From: CALMNV01 sp035688975
Lineage (GTDB): Bacteria > Actinomycetota > Actinomycetes > Actinomycetales > Dermatophilaceae
DNA length: 13,792 nt
Direction of reading: 5' to 3'
NCBI RefSeq assembly: GCF_035688975.1
Contig: NZ_DASSMH010000068.1
Coordinates: forward strand, 1-13,792
Below the pieces are notes generated by a model. That model searched no databases. It was not told the DNA's origin and worked only from the letters and a program-made list of their open reading frames with translations. A program made the position numbers and the translations under genes. This document shows, piece after piece, positions 1-5,704 of the stretch; within the stretch, counting starts at the first letter, position 1, and every line of letters starts with the position of its first letter.

Positions 1-14
1 CCGGACCGGGGATC

Positions 15-20
15 TAGAGT
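15..20 (+). promoter_or_regulatory. Putative -10 element for leaderless proB
   Basis: TAGAGT fits the TANNNT pattern of actinobacterial -10 boxes. It ends 7 nt before the GTG start codon, the spacing expected if transcription begins at the start codon itself. No purine-rich ribosome binding site lies in between. The -35 region would fall outside the window, so this is an inference from pattern and spacing only. Confidence 0.4.
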
Positions 21-27
21 TGTCGCC

Positions 28-1140
28 GTGTCCCCCCGATCCGCGATCAGCCAGGCCAAGCGCCTCGTCGTCAAGGTCGGGTCCTCGTCCCTGACCGGCA
101 CCGACGGTGGGATCGACCTCGCGCGGCTCGTGGCGCTGGTGAACGCGCTCGCGCACAAGCACCTCGACGGCACGCAGATCGTCCTCGTCTCCTCCGGTGC
201 CATCGCCGCGGGTCTCGGCCCGCTGGGCCTCAGCTCACGGCCCCGCGACCTCGCCACCCAGCAGGCGGCGGCCAGCGTCGGGCAGGGCGCGCTGCTCGCG
301 GCATACACGCAGGCCTTCGCACCGCACAAGGTCACCGTCGGCCAGGTGCTGCTCACGGCCGAGGACGTCACGCGGCGCACTCACTACGCCAACGCCCGGC
401 GCACGCTCGAGCGCCTCCTCGACCTCGGCGTGCTGCCCGTCGTCAACGAGAACGACACCGTGGCGACGAGCGAGATCCGATTCGGCGACAACGACCGGCT
501 CGCGGCGCTCGTGGCGCACCTCATCGACGCCGATGCGCTCGTCCTGCTCTCCGACGTGGACGCGCTCTACGACGGGCCCCCCCACCGCCCCGGGAGCACC
601 CGCATCCCGGTCGTGCGCGGACCGGAGGACCTCGCCGACGTCGTCGTCGCGGGCAGCGGCTCCAAGGTCGGCACCGGCGGGATGGTGACGAAGATCGAGG
701 CGGCCCGGATCGCGACCGCGGCCGGCGTCGTGACGACGGTCACCGCGGCGGACCGCGTCATCCAGGTCCTCGCCGGCGAGGACGTCGGCACGGTGTTCCT
801 CCCCATCGGGGTGCGCGGCCGCTCCCGCCGGCTGTGGCTCGAGCACGCCACGACGGCGCTCGGTCGGCTGGTCATCGACGCCGGGGCGGTGACCGCCCTC
901 ACCGAGCGGAAGAAGTCGCTGCTGCCCGCCGGGATCACCGCCGTCGAGGGCGCCTTCCACGAGGGTGACCCCGTGGACGTGTGCGCCCCGGATGGAGCCG
1001 TCATCGCCCGCGGCCTCGTCAACTACTCGGCCGCCGAGCTGCCGACCCTGCTCGGTCGGTCCACCCGCGACCTCGCCCGCGAGCTCGGCCCCGAGTACGA
1101 GCGGGAGGTCATCCACCGCGACGACCTCGTCGTCCTCTGA
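28..1140 (+). CDS. proB: Glutamate 5-kinase (ProB) with C-terminal PUA domain
   Basis: Phosphorylates L-glutamate with ATP to glutamyl 5-phosphate, the first and feedback-controlled step of proline synthesis in the cytoplasm. The 370-residue product has the amino-acid-kinase fold: VKVGSS (residues 15-20) near the ATP site, SSGAIAAG (55-62), NENDTV (140-145) and FGDND (152-156) for glutamate binding, and GTGGMVTK (216-223). A PUA domain follows at about 280-365, as in full-length bacterial ProB, so the gene is complete. The start is GTG at 28. No good Shine-Dalgarno precedes it, but TAGAGT lies 7 nt upstream, so a leaderless transcript is plausible. The gene converges on actP; proA is not in the window. 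In many actinobacteria proB directly follows obg on the same strand; here it is separated from obg and points the other way. Identification is secure. Confidence 0.97.
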   Translation: MSPRSAISQAKRLVVKVGSSSLTGTDGGIDLARLVALVNALAHKHLDGTQIVLVSSGAIAAGLGPLGLSSRPRDLATQQAAASVGQGALLAAYTQAFAPHKVTVGQVLLTAEDVTRRTHYANARRTLERLLDLGVLPVVNENDTVATSEIRFGDNDRLAALVAHLIDADALVLLSDVDALYDGPPHRPGSTRIPVVRGPEDLADVVVAGSGSKVGTGGMVTKIEAARIATAAGVVTTVTAADRVIQVLAGEDVGTVFLPIGVRGRSRRLWLEHATTALGRLVIDAGAVTALTERKKSLLPAGITAVEGAFHEGDPVDVCAPDGAVIARGLVNYSAAELPTLLGRSTRDLARELGPEYEREVIHRDDLVVL

Positions 1141-1161
1141 GGGGGCCTCCCGGGCGCGCGA

Positions 1162-1231
1162 AAGTGGCCACTCGACGGGGTTGGCAACGTCGAGTGGCCA
1201 CTCGACGGGTTGAGAGGTCGAGTGGCCACTT
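1162..1231. repeat. Palindromic repeat cluster, family 1, site I (three copies)
   Basis: The gap between convergent proB and actP holds three copies of the word GTCGAGTGGCCACTT. They are a reverse copy at 1162-1176, a fully palindromic 18-bp copy (GTCGAGTGGCCACTCGAC) at 1189-1206, and a forward copy at 1217-1231 followed by CTGCACGG. The same family fills the convergent gap after valS. Every copy contains the palindrome GTGGCCAC, so each can fold alone or pair with a neighbour. Position between two converging stop codons suggests a bidirectional transcription terminator or a REP-like element. There is no T-tract on either strand. The sequence is directly visible; the role is inferred. Confidence 0.85.
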
Positions 1232-1257
1232 CTGCACGGCGGGAAGGGCGCCTGCCG

Positions 1258-2904
1258 TCAGTGCTGGACTGCTCCCTCGGCGCCGTGCCCGGTCAGCGAG
1301 CGCACCTCCATCTCGGCATACTTCGCCGAGTCGAACTCCTTGCTCGTGATCGTCCCGATGTAGCCGAGGAGGAACCCGAGCGGGATCGAGATGATGCCGG
1401 GGTTATCCAAGGGGAACACGTGGAAGTCCACGCCCTGCATCATCGACGGGCTCTTGCCGGTCGCCGGGTCGATCGGCTTCCCGGACACGACGGGGCTGAA
1501 GATGATCAGCGTGAGCGCGCTGATCAGGCCGCCGTACATGCTCCACAGGGCGCCTCTGGTGTTGAACCGCTTCCAGAAGAGCGAGTAGAGGATCGTCGGC
1601 AGGTTCGCGCTCGCGGCCACGGCGAAGGCCAGCGCGACGAGGAAGGCGATGTTCTGCCCCATCGCGAAGATCCCGCCGATGATCGCCACGGCGCCCAGGA
1701 CGAGCGCGGCGATGCGGGCCACCTTGACCTCCTCCTCGGGGGTGGCCTGCCCGTCCTTGACGACGGTGTTGTAGATGTCGTGCGACAGCGACGCGCTTGC
1801 CGTGATCGTCAGCCCGGCCACGACCGCGAGGATCGTCGCGAAGGCGACGCCGGAGATGATGCCGAGCAGCACCTCGCCACCGAGCTCGTAGGCGAGGAGT
1901 GGCGCGGCTGCGTTGACCCCGCCGGGAGCGGCCTTGATCGTCTTGGCGCCCACCAGCTCGGCTGCGCCGAAGCCCAGCACGAGCGTGAAGAGGTAGAACA
2001 GGCCGATGAGCCAGATGGCCCAGACCACCGAGCGGCGGGCCTCCTTCGAGGTCGGCACCGTGTAGAACCGCATGAGCACGTGCGGCAGGCCGGCCGTGCC
2101 GAGCACAAGCGCCATCGACAGGGAGATGAAGTCGACCGGGTTCTTGTACTGCAGGCCGGGCTGGAGCAGGTCACGGGCCGTGCCGTCGGGGTTCTTGGGC
2201 GTGGCTGCGACCGCGTCGCCAAGCAGCGTCGAGAGGTTGAGGCCGAACTTGCCGAGCACCCACAGCGTCATGACGCCGGCGCCGATGATGAGCAGGACGG
2301 CCTTGATCATCTGGACCCACGTCGTGCCCTTCATCCCGCCGTAGATGACGTAGACGAGCATGAGGATGCCGACGATGACGACGACGACGCGCTGGCCGAA
2401 GGTGCTGTCGATGCCGAGGAGGAGCGCGACGAGGCCGCCCGCCCCGGCCATCTGCGCGAGCAGGTAAAAGAACGACACCGCGAGAGTGGAGGTCGCTGCC
2501 GCGATGCGCACGGGTCGCTGCCTGAGCCGGAAGGAGAGCACGTCGGCCATGGTGTACTTCCCGACGTTGCGCAGCAGCTCGGCGACGAGCAGCAGCGCGA
2601 CGAGCCACGCGACGAGGAAGCCGATGGAGTAGAGGAAGCCGTCGTAGCCGTTGAGCGCGATGGCGCCGGCGATGCCGAGGAAGGACGCCGCCGACAGGTA
2701 GTCACCGGCGATGGCGATGCCGTTCTGCCGGCCGCTGAACGCGCGGCCACCGGCGTAGTACTCAGCCGCGCTGCGGTTGCCCCTGGAGACCTTGATGACG
2801 ATGCCGAGGGTGAACAGGACGAAGACGGCGAAGATGGCGATGTTGAGGGTCGGGTTGCCGACCGTCGTCGCGGTCGGCGCGAGCGACGCGATGCCTGTGC
2901 TCAC
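1258..2904 (-). CDS. actP: Cation/acetate symporter, sodium:solute symporter family (ActP-like)
   Basis: A predicted secondary transporter in the cytoplasmic membrane that imports acetate, and perhaps other short carboxylates, with a cation. The 548-residue product matches the usual ActP length of about 550. It has many hydrophobic segments typical of the SSS family (for example 20-38, 92-110, 172-188, 202-218, 293-312, 345-365, 400-435, 453-472 and 505-520). Family-typical stretches include GRQNGIAIAGDYLSAASFLG (58-77) and GLPHVLMRFYTVPTSKEA (272-289). I chose GTG at 2904 because it overlaps the DUF485 stop in a GTGA arrangement, with GGGAGG at 2911-2916 on the coding strand. Upstream in-frame sequence back to 3108 lies inside the DUF485 gene and is low-complexity. 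The DUF485-actP pair is a classic two-gene unit. The exact substrate is inferred from family. Confidence 0.93.
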   Translation of the reverse strand: MSTGIASLAPTATTVGNPTLNIAIFAVFVLFTLGIVIKVSRGNRSAAEYYAGGRAFSGRQNGIAIAGDYLSAASFLGIAGAIALNGYDGFLYSIGFLVAWLVALLLVAELLRNVGKYTMADVLSFRLRQRPVRIAAATSTLAVSFFYLLAQMAGAGGLVALLLGIDSTFGQRVVVVIVGILMLVYVIYGGMKGTTWVQMIKAVLLIIGAGVMTLWVLGKFGLNLSTLLGDAVAATPKNPDGTARDLLQPGLQYKNPVDFISLSMALVLGTAGLPHVLMRFYTVPTSKEARRSVVWAIWLIGLFYLFTLVLGFGAAELVGAKTIKAAPGGVNAAAPLLAYELGGEVLLGIISGVAFATILAVVAGLTITASASLSHDIYNTVVKDGQATPEEEVKVARIAALVLGAVAIIGGIFAMGQNIAFLVALAFAVAASANLPTILYSLFWKRFNTRGALWSMYGGLISALTLIIFSPVVSGKPIDPATGKSPSMMQGVDFHVFPLDNPGIISIPLGFLLGYIGTITSKEFDSAKYAEMEVRSLTGHGAEGAVQH

Positions 2905-3233
2905 AGCGCCCCTCCCATCCGTCGCGCGAGGGCCTCGCTGCGGGAGTCGAACTCGCGGTCGGCCCAGCGGGCGTAGTACATGGTGATCGCGAACGTCGTG
3001 ACGAACTGCAGGAGCCCGAGCACGAGGCCCCACGTGATGTTGCCCACGACCCGGGTGCCCATGAAGCTCTTGGCGAAGACCGAGAGCAGGACGTAGAGGA
3101 AGTACCACGCCAGGAAGAATCCGGTCATCGGGAACACGAACTTGCGGAACCTCGAACGGTGCTCCGCGAAGTCACGACTGTTCTGCAGGGCGACGTAGGG
3201 GTCGTCTCTTCGGTCTGGAGCCACGTTGCTCAC
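2901..3233 (-). CDS. DUF485 membrane protein, partner of ActP (YjcH-like)
   Basis: A small inner-membrane protein of 110 residues. A polar N-terminus (1-30) is followed by two predicted transmembrane helices at about 32-54 (FVFPMTGFFLAWYFLYVLLS) and 64-86, then a charged C-terminal tail. This is the DUF485/YjcH architecture, encoded next to acetate symporters in many bacteria; its molecular role is not settled. The GTG start is supported by GGAGGT five bases upstream (3239-3244 on the + strand). The stop overlaps the actP start by four bases, implying translational coupling. The promoter probably lies in the 82-bp gap downstream of obg, which also carries mutually exclusive inverted repeats. 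Confidence 0.93.
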   Translation of the reverse strand: MSNVAPDRRDDPYVALQNSRDFAEHRSRFRKFVFPMTGFFLAWYFLYVLLSVFAKSFMGTRVVGNITWGLVLGLLQFVTTFAITMYYARWADREFDSRSEALARRMGGAL

Positions 3234-3238
3234 CAGCC

Positions 3239-3244
3239 ACCTCC
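3239..3244 (-). promoter_or_regulatory. Ribosome binding site of the DUF485 gene
   Basis: GGAGGT on the - strand, five nucleotides before the GTG at 3233, is a near-consensus Shine-Dalgarno and fixes the GTG as the start. Confidence 0.75.
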
Positions 3245-3254
3245 ATTGGCGTAA

Positions 3255-3295
3255 CCGGACCAGGTGTCCGGCCCGCCCATTGTGGTCGGCCGGAC
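3255..3295 (-). promoter_or_regulatory. Three-segment inverted repeat in the DUF485-actP leader
   Basis: In transcript direction the order is GTCCGGCC (3295-3288), a 14-nt spacer, GGCCGGAC (3273-3266), then ACCTG and GTCCGG (3260-3255). The middle segment pairs perfectly with the first (8 bp) or with the third (6 bp), but not both. The second hairpin ends about 10 nt before the ribosome binding site. Such layouts occur in attenuators; alternatively these are three half-sites for a DNA-binding regulator. Pairing is read directly from sequence; function is inference. Confidence 0.45.
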
Positions 3296-3297
3296 GC

Positions 3298-3319
3298 CTG
3301 AACGGTGGGATGCGTTCAG
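3298..3319 (-). terminator. Possible hairpin at the end of obg
   Basis: CTGAACG and CGTTCAG form a perfect 7-bp stem around an 8-nt loop, overlapping the obg stop codon (3316-3318). There is no following T-tract on the - strand. It could be a weak or Rho-assisted terminator, or part of the DUF485-actP regulatory region. Confidence 0.3.
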
Positions 3320-4851
3320 TCTAGAACTGTGTCGTCGGTCTCATGGCCGCGCAGGTGCCACAGACCGGAGCGGCGCTCCTCCTCGAGCTCCTGCTGGGTC
3401 GCGGCGCGGGCGGCATACCGCTCCGTGTGCGCCTCCCGCTTCTCGTCCCGCGTGGGACGCGCGGTCTCCCCGAGGCGCAGGTCGGAGCCGCGCGCGCCGA
3501 GCAGCTCCGCGCCGGACTGCAGCGTGGGTTCCCAGTCGAAGACGACGGCGTCGTCGGTGGCCCCGATGACCACGGTGTCGCCCGCGACCGCGCCGGCCTT
3601 GTAGAGCTCGTCCTCGACGCCGAGCCGGGCCAGCCGGTCGGCGAGATAGCCGACCGCCTCGTCGTTGCTGAAGTCGGTCTGGCGCACCCACCGGGTCGGG
3701 CGCTCCCCGACGACCCGGAAGAAGTCGCCGTCAGGGCCCTGCTCGCGCCGCACCGTGAAGCCCGTGTCGTCGACGCTGCGAGGCCGCAGCACGACCCGCG
3801 GCGGTGGCGCGTGCTCGGTCTCCGCCCGGGCCGCCTCGACGTGATGGGCCAGGGCGTAGGCCAGCGGGTCGAGCCCCTGGTGGGCGACCGCGGAGACGAT
3901 GAACACCTCGAGGCCGCGGGCCTCGAGATCCGGCTTGACGAGCTCGGCGAGCTCGCGGGCCTCGGGCACGTCCGCCTTGTTCAGCACGACGAGGCGGGTG
4001 CGCTCGGCGAGCGGCCGGCCGCCGAGCTCGGCGTCGGGCACGTAGAGGCCCAGCTCGTGCTCGATGACGTCGAGGTCGGTCATCGGGTCACGGCCCGGCT
4101 CCAGCGTCGCGCAGTCGACGACGTGGACGAGGACCGAGCAGCGCTCCACGTGGCGCAGGAACTCGAGGCCCAGGCCCTTGCCCTCGTGGGCGCCGGGAAT
4201 GAGACCCGGCACGTCCGCCACGGTGAAGCGGCTCGACCCGGCGGTGACGACGCCGAGGTTGGGCACGAGGGTGGTGAAGGGGTAGTCGGCGATCTTGGGC
4301 CGGGCCGCGGACAGGACCGACACGAGGGAGGACTTGCCGGCGCTCGGGAAGCCGATGAGGGCCACGTCCGCGAGGGACTTCAGCTCCAGCACGACGTCGA
4401 GCTCCTCGCCGGGCTCGCCCAGGAGGGCGAAGCCAGGCGCCTTGCGCCGGGCGGAGGCGAGGGCCTTGTTGCCGAGGCCGCCTCGTCCGCCCCGCGCGAT
4501 GACGTGCTCGGCCCCCATGCCGACGAGGTCGGCCAGCACGTGGCCGTCGGAGTCCTTGACCACGGTGCCCTCGGGGACGGGCAGGACGAGGTCGGCCCCG
4601 TCGGCCCCGTTGCGCTCGTCCCCGGCGCCGGGCGCGCCGTTCTGGGCCTTGCGGTGCGGGTTGCGGTGGTAGTCGAGCAGTGTCGTCGACTGCGGGTCGA
4701 CCCGGAGGACGACGGAGCCCCCGCGCCCGCCGTTGCCGCCGTCGGGACCGCCGAGCGGCTTGAACTTCTCCCGCTTGACGGACGCGACGCCGTGCCCGCC
4801 GGAGCCCGCGCTCAGGCGGAGCGTGACGCGGTCGACGAAGTTCACAGGCAT
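3316..4851 (-). CDS. obg: Obg/CgtA family GTPase
   Basis: An essential GTPase of the Obg family that binds the 50S subunit during ribosome assembly and links growth to stress signalling. The 511-residue product has the glycine-rich Obg fold at about 1-158 (with runs such as GGPDGGNGGRGG at 34-45). The G domain has G1 GFPSAGKS (167-174), G3 DVPG (213-216), G4 NKAD (291-294) and SAV (320-322) at the G5 position. An OCT domain at about 355-440 is followed by a charged actinobacterial tail of some 70 residues. The ATG at 4851 gives the canonical N-terminus. The Shine-Dalgarno is weak (GAGAG about 8 nt upstream). It follows rpmA with a 120-bp gap that contains two strong hairpins. Identification is secure. 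Confidence 0.97.
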   Translation of the reverse strand: MPVNFVDRVTLRLSAGSGGHGVASVKREKFKPLGGPDGGNGGRGGSVVLRVDPQSTTLLDYHRNPHRKAQNGAPGAGDERNGADGADLVLPVPEGTVVKDSDGHVLADLVGMGAEHVIARGGRGGLGNKALASARRKAPGFALLGEPGEELDVVLELKSLADVALIGFPSAGKSSLVSVLSAARPKIADYPFTTLVPNLGVVTAGSSRFTVADVPGLIPGAHEGKGLGLEFLRHVERCSVLVHVVDCATLEPGRDPMTDLDVIEHELGLYVPDAELGGRPLAERTRLVVLNKADVPEARELAELVKPDLEARGLEVFIVSAVAHQGLDPLAYALAHHVEAARAETEHAPPPRVVLRPRSVDDTGFTVRREQGPDGDFFRVVGERPTRWVRQTDFSNDEAVGYLADRLARLGVEDELYKAGAVAGDTVVIGATDDAVVFDWEPTLQSGAELLGARGSDLRLGETARPTRDEKREAHTERYAARAATQQELEEERRSGLWHLRGHETDDTVLD

Positions 4852-4879
4852 GGGGTCACTCTCTCAGACGGGGGGAGGG

Positions 4880-4907
4880 AGGCGGCATACGCGCGGGTAT
4901 GCCGCCT
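4880..4907 (-). promoter_or_regulatory. Perfect 11-bp hairpin upstream of obg
   Basis: AGGCGGCATAC (4880-4890) and GTATGCCGCCT (4897-4907) form a perfect stem around a 6-nt loop. It sits about 30 bp upstream of the obg start. Both arms contain the over-represented 7-mer GGCATAC/GTATGCC. It may be a processing site, an attenuator arm or a second part of the rpmA terminator. Confidence 0.5.
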
Positions 4908-4920
4908 GGCCGGGGAAACG

Positions 4921-4955
4921 CGGAAGGGGCGGGCCGACCTGGCCCGCCCCTTCCG
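4921..4955 (-). terminator. Strong 15-bp GC hairpin downstream of rpmA
   Basis: CGGAAGGGGCGGGCC (4921-4935) pairs perfectly with 4941-4955 around the 5-nt loop GACCT. It lies 16 bp after the rpmA stop codon on the - strand. No U-tract follows, which is common for actinobacterial terminators. It could partially terminate ribosomal-protein transcripts before obg or stabilise the rplU-rpmA mRNA 3' end. Confidence 0.6.
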
Positions 4956-4971
4956 GCGATGTGCTGGAGCG

Positions 4972-5241
4972 TCACTCGGCGGCGACGGTCTCCGCCTGCT
5001 CGATGTTGACCGTCTTGCGGCCCCGCTTGGTGCCGAACCGCACCGCCCCGGCGACGAGCGCGAACAACGTGTCGTCCCCGCCGCGGCCCACACCCTCACC
5101 CGGGTGGAAGTGGGTGCCACGCTGCCGAACCAGGATCTCCCCGGCATTGACGGTCTGACCACCGAAGCGCTTGACGCCGAGCCGCTGTGCGTTGGAGTCG
5201 CGACCGTTGCGGGTCGAGGACGCACCCTTCTTGTGTGCCAT
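4972..5241 (-). CDS. rpmA: 50S ribosomal protein L27
   Basis: L27 is a small basic protein whose N-terminus reaches toward the peptidyl-transferase centre of the 50S subunit. The 89-residue product begins MAHKKGASSTRNGRDS, the family signature, with GTHFHPG (43-49) and GRGGDDTLFAL (52-62) further on. It starts directly with the conserved AHKKG, without the cleaved N-terminal extension found in Firmicutes. GAAGGA seven bases upstream (5249-5254 on the + strand) supports the ATG at 5241. It lies 33 bp after rplU, the universal L21-L27 operon order. Confidence 0.99.
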   Translation of the reverse strand: MAHKKGASSTRNGRDSNAQRLGVKRFGGQTVNAGEILVRQRGTHFHPGEGVGRGGDDTLFALVAGAVRFGTKRGRKTVNIEQAETVAAE

Positions 5242-5274
5242 GTCAGTGTCCTTCTTCTCGTGTCCGTCGCGCGG

Positions 5275-5583
5275 TCAGGCGTTGATCGCCGTGATCTTGA
5301 CCTGGGTCAGCGGCTGACGGTGACCCTGACGCTTCTTGTACCCGGTCTTGTTCTTGTACTTCAGGATGACGATCTTGGGACCCTTGGCCGGCTTGACGAC
5401 CTCGGCCGTGACGGTGGCGGCGGCGAGCCGGTCGGTGTCGCTCGTCACGGTCGTGCCGTCGACGAGCAGGAGCGGCGTGAGCTCCACGCTGTCCCCCGGC
5501 TGACCGGTCACCTTGTCGATGAGCAGGACGTCGCCGACGGAGACCTTTTCCTGGCGACCACCAGCGCGAACAATCGCGTACAC
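5275..5583 (-). CDS. rplU: 50S ribosomal protein L21
   Basis: L21 binds 23S rRNA in the large subunit. The 102-residue product starts MYAIVRAGGRQEKVSVGD and ends in the family's KKRQGHRQPLTQVKITAI block (84-101), a full-length L21. The start codon is GTG at 5583. The upstream sequence is only weakly Shine-Dalgarno-like (AGAGAGTGAG, 6 nt before the start); the word AGAGAGTGA also precedes obg. The gene follows rne with a 121-bp gap containing hairpins, and is probably cotranscribed with rpmA. Confidence 0.99.
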   Translation of the reverse strand: MYAIVRAGGRQEKVSVGDVLLIDKVTGQPGDSVELTPLLLVDGTTVTSDTDRLAAATVTAEVVKPAKGPKIVILKYKNKTGYKKRQGHRQPLTQVKITAINA

Positions 5584-5612
5584 GGGAAACTCACTCTCTT
5601 GTCAGGGGTGGC

Positions 5613-5628
5613 GTGCCACTTTCGGCAC
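5613..5628 (-). other. Small hairpin in the rplU leader, possible degenerate family-1 repeat
   Basis: GTGCC and GGCAC form a 5-bp stem around ACTTTC, about 30 bp upstream of the rplU start. The surrounding sequence on the + strand (GTGCCACTTTCGGCACCGG) resembles the family-1 repeat plus its flank (GTGGCCACTTCGGCACGG) seen after valS, with small indels. It may be a decayed copy or coincidence. Confidence 0.25.
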
Positions 5629-5681
5629 CGGCCCGTCAACACGGCCCCGGTGGGCGCACCGAGGAGCCAGACTACCGGCTG

Positions 5682-5696
5682 GGTCCGCGTCGGACC
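5682..5696 (-). terminator. Short hairpin downstream of rne
   Basis: GGTCCG and CGGACC (6 bp) with a 3-nt loop sit 8 bp after the rne stop codon. There is no U-tract. It may act as a terminator or mRNA-end stabiliser between rne and rplU. Confidence 0.4.
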
Positions 5697-5704
5697 AAAC
5701 CGGC

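Noticed and set aside
1210..2976. Long + strand open frame antisense to actP
   Set aside because: Composition is Arg/Asp/Gly/His-rich with no recognisable domain; it mirrors the high G+C of actP, which has clear SSS-family motifs.
2905..3108. Longer N-terminus for actP starting at 3108
   Set aside because: It would lie within the DUF485 gene in another frame, and the added residues are His/Arg/Gly-rich; the overlapping GTG at 2904 gives the expected family length.
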